From Flavobacteriales bacterium (GTDB lineage Bacteria; Bacteroidota; Bacteroidia; Flavobacteriales_D; Sanyastnellaceae), in the NCBI GenBank assembly GCA_029242765.1, contig JAQWTJ010000038.1:1-64000 (forward strand): a stretch of DNA of 64,000 bases, written 5' to 3'. The translations under genes were made by a program, and so were the position numbers. Positions 52,406 through 60,161 of this stretch are shown here, one piece after another (positions within the stretch are counted from its first letter, which is position 1; every line of letters begins with the position of its first letter). Under the pieces are notes generated by a model. That model saw nothing but the letters and a program-made list of their open reading frames with translations, searched no databases and was not told the DNA's origin.

Positions 52406-53800
52406 ATGGAGTATCGCATCGAAAAAGACACCTTAGGCGAAGTCCGAGTGCCGGCTGACAAGTACTGGGGCGCGCAAACTGAGCGCAGCCGAAACAATTT
52501 CCCGATCGGCCCGGGGGGCTCGATGCCCATAGAGATTGTCCACGCCTTCGGCCATTTGAAAATGGCGGCGGCGCGGGCGAATTGTGATGCGGGCGTGCTC
52601 TCGGCTGAAAAGCGCGACCAAATTGTGGCCGTGTGCAAGGAGATCATCGCCGGCGAGCTTGACGATTGCTTCCCGCTGGTGATTTGGCAGACGGGCAGCG
52701 GCACCCAGTCGAATATGAATGTGAATGAAGTGGTGGCCGGCCGGGCGCATGTGTTGGCTGGGGGTGTTCTGGGTGCAGGCGAGCAGCCGATCCATCCGAA
52801 CGACGATGTGAATATGAGTCAATCCTCGAATGACACCTTTCCGACGGCCATGCACATTGCCGCCTACACGACGATTGTTGAGACGACTTTGCCGGGGGTG
52901 CAGCGTTTGCGCAAAGCGCTCGGCGATCAGGCTGCCGCCATGGGCGACGTAGTTAAGATCGGACGCACCCACTTGATGGACGCAACGCCCTTGACCTTGG
53001 GGCAGGTCTTCGGCGGTTATGTTGCCCAGCTTGACCACGGGATGCGTGCGGTCCAGGCGACCCTCGGCCATCTTGCGGAACTGGCCTTGGGCGGTACGGC
53101 TGTGGGCACCGGCATCAACACACCGGAAGGCTACGCTGAAAAAGCGGCCCAGTATATGGCGGCCTCCACGGGCCACCCGTTGGTCACAGCGCCCAACAAG
53201 TTTGAAGCGCTCGCCGCCCACGATGCGGTCGTTGAGGCGCACGGCGCCCTCAAACAGCTCGCCGTCGCGCTCAACAAGATCGCCAACGACATCCGGCTGA
53301 TGGGCTCCGGCCCGCGCTCGGGCATTGGCGAACTGAATTTGCCAGCCAATGAACCGGGCTCGTCCATTATGCCGGGCAAGGTGAACCCAACCCAATGCGA
53401 AGCGCTTACGATGGTGTGCGCCCAAGTGATGGGCAACGATGTGGCGATATCTGTGGGCGGCGCCCAGGGCCACTTTGAACTGAACGTATTCAAGCCGATG
53501 ATGGCGCGTAATATTCTTGAATCGGCACGACTCATTGGCGATGCATGCGACTCGTTTGCACAGCGCTGCGTGGAAGGCATCACGCCGAATTTGGAACGTA
53601 TCGGGCAGCTTGTGAACGACTCTTTGATGTTGGTGACAGCTTTAAATCCGCATATCGGCTACTACAAGGCGGCCGCCATTGCACAGAAAGCTCACGAGGA
53701 GGGGACAACCTTGAAGGAGGCGGCGCTTGCCTTGGGGCATTTGACCGAGAAGGAGTACGACAGCTGGGTTGTGGCTGCCGATATGTGCGGCGAGCGCTAG
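52406..53800 (+). CDS. fumC: class II fumarate hydratase
   Basis: 464 residues from the ATG at 52406 ([22 protein letters not shown]). Family signature [16 protein letters not shown] is present, with [11 protein letters not shown] and the [18 protein letters not shown] segment. It interconverts fumarate and malate in the TCA cycle. It starts 32 bp after prfB. Convergent with the mannose-1-phosphate guanylyltransferase gene. The long ORF on the opposite strand (346 aa) is a shadow. Confidence 0.96.
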   Translation: MEYRIEKDTLGEVRVPADKYWGAQTERSRNNFPIGPGGSMPIEIVHAFGHLKMAAARANCDAGVLSAEKRDQIVAVCKEIIAGELDDCFPLVIWQTGSGTQSNMNVNEVVAGRAHVLAGGVLGAGEQPIHPNDDVNMSQSSNDTFPTAMHIAAYTTIVETTLPGVQRLRKALGDQAAAMGDVVKIGRTHLMDATPLTLGQVFGGYVAQLDHGMRAVQATLGHLAELALGGTAVGTGINTPEGYAEKAAQYMAASTGHPLVTAPNKFEALAAHDAVVEAHGALKQLAVALNKIANDIRLMGSGPRSGIGELNLPANEPGSSIMPGKVNPTQCEALTMVCAQVMGNDVAISVGGAQGHFELNVFKPMMARNILESARLIGDACDSFAQRCVEGITPNLERIGQLVNDSLMLVTALNPHIGYYKAAAIAQKAHEEGTTLKEAALALGHLTEKEYDSWVVAADMCGER

Positions 53801-53822
53801 TACAACCGCGCCTACACGCGCA

Positions 53823-54932
53823 CTACGCCTTGCCGCGCGACTTCATTTCAACGGCGACCGATTTCACCCATTGCTCTTGATCGCGGGGGCAGATCAAAAG
53901 AGCGTCGCCGGAGTCGACTACGATGAAGTTGTCCAGCCCGCGCACCACGACTGTTTTTCCGTCGGGAGCAGCAATGATGTTGCCCGTGGAATCCTCAAGC
54001 AACAGCCCGTCTTCGCTTACCCCGCACAGGGCATTGGCTGAATCATCGCGGTCGAGTTGATGGTAAAGCGAAGCCCATGTGCCGAGATCGGACCATCCAA
54101 AATCACCGAGCACCAACCCTGCATTGTCGACCTTTTCCATAACGCCGAAGTCGATGGAGATGTTCTCGCAAGCCTCGTAAATATCGGCCACAGCCTCCGC
54201 CTCACGGGCGGTTCCAAAGTCGCTAGAACGGGCAGAAAAAAGGGCGTCCATAGCGGGCAAATGCGCTGCAAAAGCCGCCTGAATGTCGGAGAGATTCCAG
54301 CAGAAGATTCCAGCGTTCCAAGCGAAGTCGCCTGAAGCGATGAACCGCTCAGCATTCGACCGATTGGGTTTTTCTACAAAGCGAGTGACCGCCCGCAGGC
54401 GCGGGTCGTCTGAACACCCGGGCGATGACTTGTCCAATGCACGGTGCTCAATGTAGCCATAGCCTGTATCGGGGCGTGTGGGCGCAATACCCACACTGAC
54501 CAACTGGCCTGCCGATGCGGCCAGTCCAAGCGCGGCGGTTATCACTGAACGGAAACCGTCCTCGTCTTCGATCAGGTGGTCGGCTGAAGCGACGACGATT
54601 TGAGCGTTGGCATTTCGTGCAGCGACGACGGAATTGGCATAATGCAAGCAAGGGGCCGTGTTGCGCATGCGCGGCTCGCAAAGGATGTTCGCCGCGGGCA
54701 AGTCGGGCAGGGCCGAGGCGACGTCGCGGCGATATCGTTCGTTTGTGACGACCAGGATGCGATCGGCGGCGGTCAAGGGCAGCACACGGTCGTAAGTCAT
54801 CTGAATCAAGGAGCGGCCGCAGCCTAGAATGTCCATGAACTGCTTGGGCCGGGCGTCGCGACTCATCGGCCAGAAGCGCGTGCCCACGCCGCCGGCCATG
54901 ATCACCACAAAAGTGTGCTCAGGATTTGTCAT
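53823..54932 (-). CDS. mannose-1-phosphate guanylyltransferase
   Basis: 369 residues. Nucleotidyltransferase signature at the N-terminus (MAGGVGTRFWPMSR then RPKQF), with TRPDTGYGYIE and RFVEKPNR further on. The VMEKVDNAGLVLGDFGWSDLGTW segment is characteristic of GDP-mannose pyrophosphorylases. It makes GDP-mannose for surface polysaccharides. Shorter than the bifunctional ManC type: no isomerase domain. It is the second gene of a unit with the small lipoprotein, overlapping it by 4 bp (ATGA). Confidence 0.92.
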   Translation of the reverse strand: MTNPEHTFVVIMAGGVGTRFWPMSRDARPKQFMDILGCGRSLIQMTYDRVLPLTAADRILVVTNERYRRDVASALPDLPAANILCEPRMRNTAPCLHYANSVVAARNANAQIVVASADHLIEDEDGFRSVITAALGLAASAGQLVSVGIAPTRPDTGYGYIEHRALDKSSPGCSDDPRLRAVTRFVEKPNRSNAERFIASGDFAWNAGIFCWNLSDIQAAFAAHLPAMDALFSARSSDFGTAREAEAVADIYEACENISIDFGVMEKVDNAGLVLGDFGWSDLGTWASLYHQLDRDDSANALCGVSEDGLLLEDSTGNIIAAPDGKTVVVRGLDNFIVVDSGDALLICPRDQEQWVKSVAVEMKSRGKA

Positions 54933-55135
54933 GTGGCGGTGAAGGTAGCTTCAGCCATCGGGTCGTTGCGCCAGAACGGACAGGATTCACACTTTTGTCG
55001 CTTGCTTCGTTTTTGTTTGGGCTTGTGCGGCCCTTGCATGCTGCGCCGGGCGGCGCACGAGCTCAGAAGCGAGACACATATCACGCCCAGAACGAGCAGG
55101 CGAAGAGCGGTGAATAAGGAACGGGCAAGTTTCAT
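54929..55135 (-). CDS. small lipoprotein with a basic CxxC tail
   Basis: 68 residues. Signal with lipobox SLLSSC (Cys27), then a Lys/Arg/Gln-rich stretch (HKPKQKRSKRQK) and CESCPFWR. The overlap of 4 bp with the guanylyltransferase gene and a good promoter box upstream support that it is real. The function is not recognised. The clustered cysteines could bind metal or form a disulfide. Confidence 0.65.
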   Translation of the reverse strand: MKLARSLFTALRLLVLGVICVSLLSSCAARRSMQGPHKPKQKRSKRQKCESCPFWRNDPMAEATFTAT

Positions 55136-55156
55136 ACCGTATGAGGCCTATGCGAA

Positions 55157-55921
55157 ATGCAAAGGTATACCTTAGCTAACGTGACATCGTTGCTGTTTCA
55201 TATCGGACGCTATTTCGCCTTTTTAGTGGCGGCGTTCCGCCGCCCGCGCAAGGTGCGCGTGTTCGGCCGAGCATTGGCTGCTGAACTGGAGATGATTGGC
55301 CTGCAAAGCTTGGGCATTGTGGTGTTGCTCTCCCTGTTTATGGGCGCGGTAATTGCCATCCAAACAGCACACCAGATTGGCGGCTGGATTCCGGCTTACA
55401 CCATTGGTTTCGCCGTGCGACAAACGATGATTCTCGAGTTTGCTCCCACCATCATCCCGGTCATCCTTTCGGGAAAAGTGGGGTCGAATATTGCATCGCA
55501 AATCGGCACCATGCGTGTGAGCGAGCAAATTGACGCACTGGAAGTGATGGGCGTAGCTGCGATTTCGCATCTGGCCCTTCCAAAAATTCTGGCTGGCGTC
55601 ATCATCTTTCCGTTCTTGGTGATCATCGCTATGGTTTTAGGCATTGGAGCGGGCGCGTGGATTTCAGTGGCTGCCGACCTGAGTAGCATGTCAGACTTTC
55701 AGTACGGCATGCAGATTGATTTCGCGCAATACGATGTTATGTACGCCTTGTTTAAGACCACCGTTTTTGCCGCCATTATTACGAGTGTATCGGCTTACCA
55801 CGGGTTTTATACTTCGGGGGGCGCACTGGAAGTGGGCCGCTCTAGCACGAAGGCTGTCGTCTACAGCGTCGTCCTGATTATGATTACCAACTTGGTCATC
55901 ACCCAACTTCTGTTGACATGA
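55157..55921 (+). CDS. MlaE-family ABC transporter permease
   Basis: 254 residues of the MlaE/YrbE fold, with five or so membrane helices. The conserved segment EFAPTIIPVILSGKVGSNIASQIG is followed by MRVSEQIDALEVMGV, which is diagnostic. With the ATPase encoded next (4-bp overlap) it should move phospholipids between the membranes to maintain outer-membrane asymmetry. The start may instead be GTG 55181 (VTSLLFHIGRYF), since a palindrome and a reverse promoter cover the first codons. No MCE-domain (MlaD) gene follows. Confidence 0.9.
   Translation: MQRYTLANVTSLLFHIGRYFAFLVAAFRRPRKVRVFGRALAAELEMIGLQSLGIVVLLSLFMGAVIAIQTAHQIGGWIPAYTIGFAVRQTMILEFAPTIIPVILSGKVGSNIASQIGTMRVSEQIDALEVMGVAAISHLALPKILAGVIIFPFLVIIAMVLGIGAGAWISVAADLSSMSDFQYGMQIDFAQYDVMYALFKTTVFAAIITSVSAYHGFYTSGGALEVGRSSTKAVVYSVVLIMITNLVITQLLLT
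55160..55173. promoter_or_regulatory. -7 box of the small lipoprotein gene within a 12-bp palindrome
   Basis: On the minus strand TACCTTTG (55160-55167) is an exact TAnnTTTG box followed by C, 25 bases before the lipoprotein ATG. It is part of the perfect palindrome AAGGTATACCTT (55162-55173). The region also covers the first codons of the MlaE gene. Confidence 0.45.
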
Positions 55922-56691
55922 TCTGCGCGACCGACGTCCACAAGGCCTTTGGGGAGAAGGTGGTGCTCAACGGTGTATCCGCGGACTTCAAACCCGGTCA
56001 GGTGAATTTCATTATCGGCCGTTCAGGGTCTGGGAAATCAGTGCTCACCAAGTGTCTGGTAGGCTTGCTTGAGGTTGACCGCGGGTTGGTGACGTATTCC
56101 GGCCCCTCAGGCGATAGAGATTTTACAGCAATGCGTCCGCGCGAGCGGGAGGCGGTGCGCCATGAAATCGGGATGCTCTTTCAGGGCGGCGCATTGTTTG
56201 ACTCGATGACGGTCCGTGAAAATGTGATGTTTCCATTGACGATGTTCGCCAACTTAGACCCCGTTCAGATGGAGCGCCGCGTGCAGGAGTGTCTCCAGCG
56301 TGTCGAGCTCGGGGATTCAGGCCAATTTTTCCCCGCTGAAATCTCCGGGGGCATGCAAAAGCGCGTCGCACTGGCTCGCTCCATCGTTATGCGCCCACGC
56401 TTCTTGTTTTGCGATGAGCCCAATTCAGGCTTGGACCCCCAGACGGCTATTGTCATCGACACGCTCATTCGAGAGCTTACCCATGAATACGAGACGACCA
56501 CCGTGGTGGTGTCCCACGATATGAATAGCGTCATCGAAATCGGTGAGCACATTCACTTCGTTCACGACGGGGACATCCCTTGGACGGGCGACAGTGCGGC
56601 CATTTTGAGAGCCGAACTTCCCGCGCTCGAGGAATTCGTGTACGCCTCCGACTTGATGAAGGACGTGCGAAAAAAAATGCTCGGCTTGTGA
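55918..56691 (+). CDS. MlaF-family ABC transporter ATP-binding protein
   Basis: 257 residues. Walker A GRSGSGKS, signature ISGGMQKR (the Mla type, with M after GG), Walker B FLFCDEPNSGLDP, and the switch histidine in VVVSHDMNSV. It powers the MlaE permease encoded just upstream, overlapping it by 4 bp. The last bases of the gene (GTGA) also contain the start of the deiodinase-like gene. Confidence 0.92.
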   Translation: MICATDVHKAFGEKVVLNGVSADFKPGQVNFIIGRSGSGKSVLTKCLVGLLEVDRGLVTYSGPSGDRDFTAMRPREREAVRHEIGMLFQGGALFDSMTVRENVMFPLTMFANLDPVQMERRVQECLQRVELGDSGQFFPAEISGGMQKRVALARSIVMRPRFLFCDEPNSGLDPQTAIVIDTLIRELTHEYETTTVVVSHDMNSVIEIGEHIHFVHDGDIPWTGDSAAILRAELPALEEFVYASDLMKDVRKKMLGL

Positions 56692-57380
56692 AAGGCTTCC
56701 AACGTCACGCCCCCCACCGCTTCAGCCATAACGAAATGCGCGCTCGACTGGCGGACTTTGAGCAGTCCCTGGAAAGCCGTCGCAGCGTCCGGAACTTCAG
56801 TTCGGACCCCGTCCCCATGGACATCATCGAGTCAGCTATTCGCATCGCATCGTCGGCTCCTTCGGGCGCGCACAAGCAGCCCTGGACGTTTTGTGTGGTG
56901 ACCGACCCGGTCCTCAAGTCGGCCATCCGCAAAGCGGCCGAGGCCGAAGAGCGCATCTCTTATGGAGGCCGCATGTCGAAGCGCTGGCTTGACGACCTGA
57001 AATTTGTGGGCACCGACCACAATAAACCCTTCATTGAGGACGCGCCAGCGCTGATTATCGTGTTCAAGCGTGTCTTTGAATGGGTTGATGGGGAGGGTGC
57101 TGATCGGCAGAAAGCGCCGAACTATTACGTGCCAGAAAGCGTCGGCATCGCCACAGGCTTCTTGCTCGTGGCTTTGCAGCAGGCCGGGCTGTCCGCCTTG
57201 ACCCACACGCCCTCTCCAATGAACTTTTTGGGCGAGCTTCTTCGGCGCCCGGACAACGAGCGCGCTTTTTTGAATATCCCGGTGGGATGGCCAGCTGAAG
57301 GGGCAGAAGTGCCTATAATTCACCGTAAATCTATGGATACGGTTCTGGCCCAATACTCCGAAATTGACAATGAGAAGTGA
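56688..57380 (+). CDS. nitroreductase-superfamily protein resembling iodotyrosine deiodinase
   Basis: 230 residues from the GTG at 56688, which overlaps the stop of the MlaF gene (GTGA). FMN-binding residues typical of the superfamily: RRSVRNFS (31-38) and SAPSGAHKQPWTF. The region E88-x3-Y92, then K113 21 residues on, matches the substrate triad (Glu, Tyr, Lys) I recall for mammalian iodotyrosine deiodinase. Also conserved are RM..RW..DL, YYVPESVGIA and the THTPSP segment. It may reductively dehalogenate halotyrosines using FMN, but other nitroreductase substrates cannot be excluded. Tyrosine catabolism genes lie 41 kb away. Confidence 0.8.
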   Translation: MKGFQRHAPHRFSHNEMRARLADFEQSLESRRSVRNFSSDPVPMDIIESAIRIASSAPSGAHKQPWTFCVVTDPVLKSAIRKAAEAEERISYGGRMSKRWLDDLKFVGTDHNKPFIEDAPALIIVFKRVFEWVDGEGADRQKAPNYYVPESVGIATGFLLVALQQAGLSALTHTPSPMNFLGELLRRPDNERAFLNIPVGWPAEGAEVPIIHRKSMDTVLAQYSEIDNEK

Positions 57381-57439
57381 TTAATTGGTTGAATGTAAGA
57401 GGATTACGGCTTATACACGAACATTCCAAGGGTGTGTGC

Positions 57440-57466
57440 TTGTTGGCGTGGAATGCGTTTACTTTG
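57440..57466 (+). promoter_or_regulatory. promoter of acpP
   Basis: TTG at 57440-57442 is followed after 17 bases by TACTTTG, close to the Bacteroidota -33/-7 pattern, and then by C. It would start transcription about 25 bases before the acpP ATG. Confidence 0.45.
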
Positions 57467-57498
57467 CAGCGCAATTGGCAAAAAAATTGAGTAGCGCT

Positions 57499-57732
57499 AT
57501 GTCTAGTATTCGTGAAAAAGTAACAGCAATCATCGTCGACAAACTCGGCGTCGATGCATCAGAGATTAACGACGAGGCCGGCTTCACCAATGATTTGGGA
57601 GCAGATTCTCTTGACACCGTTGAGTTGATCATGGAATTCGAGAAGGAATTCAACATCGCTATTCCGGATGATCAGGCTGAGAAGATTGGCACGGTTGGAC
57701 AGGCCGTCGAGTACATCGAGGCGACCGTCTAA
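57499..57732 (+). CDS. acpP: acyl carrier protein
   Basis: 77 residues from the ATG at 57499 ([17 protein letters not shown]); the ORF track adds 38 upstream codons that include the promoter. The phosphopantetheine attachment serine is S37 in [12 protein letters not shown]. It carries growing fatty acid chains. It heads the acpP-fabF-rnc block; fabF follows after 12 bp. Confidence 0.97.
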   Translation: MSSIREKVTAIIVDKLGVDASEINDEAGFTNDLGADSLDTVELIMEFEKEFNIAIPDDQAEKIGTVGQAVEYIEATV

Positions 57733-57744
57733 TTCAGCCCTGAG

Positions 57745-58992
57745 GTGGAGCTGAAGCGGGTCGTTATCACGGGTGCCGGGTGCTTGACACCTCTGGGCAA
57801 CGATGTAGCGACATTTTTTGAGGCGCTCAAGAATGGTGAAAGTGGCGCAGGCCCGATCACACATTTTGATGCCACCCATTTCAAAACCCAGTTCGCATGT
57901 GAGCTGAAGGGGTACGACCCACTGGACCACTTCGATCGGAAGACGGCCCGGAAGCTCGATCCTTTTGCTCAGTATGCAATGGTAGCAGCCCGCCAGGCTG
58001 TGAGCCACGCTGGCCTTGACGCAGAGGGCATTGACCTGGATCGCGTGGGCGTAATTTGGGGCAGTGGCATCGGCGGGCTGTTCACCTTTCAAGAAGAGGT
58101 GCGCAACTACGCCAATGGTGACGGTACGCCTCGCTTCAACCCTTTCTTTATCCCGAAAATGATTGGAGACATTGCTGCGGGGCAAATTTCCATCGAATTC
58201 GGGTTCCGCGGTCCGAATTACGGCTGTGTTTCGGCGTGCGCAAGTGCGACGAATGCTGTCATCGATGCGTTCACAACCATCCGCATGGGCAAGGCCGATG
58301 CGATTGTAACGGGCGGATCTGAGGCGGCTTGCGTGGAGGCCGGCATCGGGGGCTTCGGTGCGATGAAGGCACTGTCCACACGCAACGATGATCCGCAAGG
58401 GGCTTCGCGTCCTTTTGACGTGACGCGCGATGGCTTTGTTTTGGGCGAAGGTTCGGGTGCCATGGTGCTCGAGTCACTTGAGCATGCTCAAGCGCGCGGA
58501 GCAAACATTTTGTGCGAGGTTATGGGTGGCGGCGCTTCGGGTGACGCGCACCATTTAACAGCACCCCACCCGGAGGGCACAGGCGCCATTCGTGTGATGC
58601 GGGCCACATTGGAAGATGCGGATATGCAGCCCGATGAAGTGGATTATATCAACGTGCACGGCACCTCGACACCACTTGGCGATTTGGCAGAAGTCAAAGC
58701 AATCGAGGAGGTCTTCGGCGACCACGCCTACAAGTTGAGCATCTCGAGCACCAAATCCATGACGGGCCATTTGCTGGGAGCGGCTGGCGCGGTGGAACTG
58801 CTCGCCTGCGTCTTGTCTTTGCAGGAGCAGATTATCCCACCGACAATCAATTCGAGCGAGCCGGACCCTGCGCTGAATCTCGAATTGGACTTCACGTTCA
58901 ACACGGCCAAAAAGCGCGAAGTGCGCGCGGCTCTCTCGAACACCTTCGGCTTTGGCGGTCACAACGCTTGTGTGATCATTCGTAAATTTTGA
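57745..58992 (+). CDS. fabF: beta-ketoacyl-ACP synthase II
   Basis: 415 residues from a GTG (MELKRVVITGAGCLTPLGND). It elongates fatty acids on ACP. The catalytic triad is visible: Cys in SACASATNA, His in NVHGTSTPLGD and His in TGHLLGAAG. It lies 12 bp after acpP and its stop codon shares one base with the rnc start. Confidence 0.97.
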   Translation: MELKRVVITGAGCLTPLGNDVATFFEALKNGESGAGPITHFDATHFKTQFACELKGYDPLDHFDRKTARKLDPFAQYAMVAARQAVSHAGLDAEGIDLDRVGVIWGSGIGGLFTFQEEVRNYANGDGTPRFNPFFIPKMIGDIAAGQISIEFGFRGPNYGCVSACASATNAVIDAFTTIRMGKADAIVTGGSEAACVEAGIGGFGAMKALSTRNDDPQGASRPFDVTRDGFVLGEGSGAMVLESLEHAQARGANILCEVMGGGASGDAHHLTAPHPEGTGAIRVMRATLEDADMQPDEVDYINVHGTSTPLGDLAEVKAIEEVFGDHAYKLSISSTKSMTGHLLGAAGAVELLACVLSLQEQIIPPTINSSEPDPALNLELDFTFNTAKKREVRAALSNTFGFGGHNACVIIRKF

Positions 58993-59699
58993 TGCGCCTT
59001 TTTAAAAAGGTCAGCCAGCGCGAAACGGAAGTTCGGGCCTATATCAAGCAGCATTTTGGGGTTCGTGTCAAGCGCATTGAGAATTATATGGAAGCCCTAC
59101 GCCACAGCAGTTCGCTTGAGGTACAAGGCGGTGGAGTGAGCAATGAACGCCTGGAGTTTTTAGGCGACGCAGTGCTGGATATGATCGTGGTGGACGACCT
59201 CTACCACCGCTTCCCCGATGAAGACGAAGGGGGGCTTACACAGATGAAATCGCGGGTGGTCAGCCGCACCACTTTAAATGGGTTGGGCAAGGCCATTGAA
59301 TTGGTCGAAATGATGGACTTGCAGATGGGCAGCAATGAGGTCCATGCGAGTATTTATGGCAATGCTTTTGAAGCCGTTGTGGGTGCGGTGTATCTGGATT
59401 TGGGATACAAGCAAACCAGAGCAAGTGTCAACCGATTATTTGAGGAATATGACATACAGGGCCGCATTCACCAGACGGTGGACTTCAAGAGCAAGCTCTA
59501 TGAGTGGTGCCAAAAGCGCCGCAAGAGCATTGAGTTTGAAGTGGTCCGGACCTTTCATCAAAGCGGCCAGAACAAGTATGAAATGCAGGTGCGCATAGCG
59601 GGCAAGGTGCGCGGGAAAGCTGTGGGGACGTCAAAGAAGTTGGCAGAACAAGGTGCCGCGCGCATCGCCTGTGAGCATATCTTCGGTCCGCAGAACTGA
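58992..59699 (+). CDS. rnc: ribonuclease III
   Basis: 235 residues from the ATG at 58992 (MRLFKKVSQ). It cleaves double-stranded RNA in rRNA processing. The catalytic signature NERLEFLGDAVLDMIV and the downstream Glu in FEAVVGAVYLD are present. A double-stranded-RNA-binding domain follows (DFKSKLYEWCQKR ... KKLAEQGAARIA). Third gene of the acpP cluster. Confidence 0.96.
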   Translation: MRLFKKVSQRETEVRAYIKQHFGVRVKRIENYMEALRHSSSLEVQGGGVSNERLEFLGDAVLDMIVVDDLYHRFPDEDEGGLTQMKSRVVSRTTLNGLGKAIELVEMMDLQMGSNEVHASIYGNAFEAVVGAVYLDLGYKQTRASVNRLFEEYDIQGRIHQTVDFKSKLYEWCQKRRKSIEFEVVRTFHQSGQNKYEMQVRIAGKVRGKAVGTSKKLAEQGAARIACEHIFGPQN

Positions 59700-59712
59700 T
59701 GCCCCGACCCCT

Positions 59713-60126
59713 ATGGCGACCACTTTGCGTCTAGATATTGAGGAGGAATACACCTTCAAAGTAATCGGCGTGACGTGCGCAGATGAAGGGGCTAGGTTTT
59801 GTGGAAATGTGAATCGCAGCCTCGGGATTGACCTGGCTTACCACGGTGAAATTGAGGCAGAGAATCGCGCGGGCCGTACCACACATGCCATTTGGAGGCA
59901 TGAAGACCTCAGGGAATGGACCCTGGATGTGGTGTGGAATCGCATGGCCGACGGGGCAATGATCCCCGTGCTCCAGCATTTCGATTTTCTTGTTCGCGTG
60001 GAATCCCATTTCGGTGACCACGGGCAAGAGCTGTTGAAGTCATTGCGGTTGGTTCGAAACGTGACCTCGTGCTTTGCAGTTGAACTCGAAAAATTGCCGG
60101 CGGCTCACCACCTTGATTTCGATTGA
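59713..60126 (+). CDS. IPExxxVDY family protein
   Basis: 137 residues from the ATG at 59713 (MATTLRLDIEEEYTFKVIGV). A short Bacteroidota-specific protein that habitually sits between rnc and pyk, as here. The name motif survives only loosely as IPVLQHFDF. A pattern of alternating strands (YTFKVIGVTCADE) is visible. Function unknown. The identification rests mainly on position and length, plus the N-terminal pattern. Confidence 0.75.
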   Translation: MATTLRLDIEEEYTFKVIGVTCADEGARFCGNVNRSLGIDLAYHGEIEAENRAGRTTHAIWRHEDLREWTLDVVWNRMADGAMIPVLQHFDFLVRVESHFGDHGQELLKSLRLVRNVTSCFAVELEKLPAAHHLDFD

Positions 60127-60161
60127 AATTGGGATGGGAATGATATGATAAAGAGAGAATA

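Noticed and set aside
52433-53473. 346-residue minus-strand ORF
   Set aside because: It lies wholly antisense to fumC, which has full family signatures; its translation resembles no known protein.
57385-57498. Upstream extension of acpP
   Set aside because: It contains the probable promoter and lacks ACP similarity; MSSIREKV is the usual ACP start.
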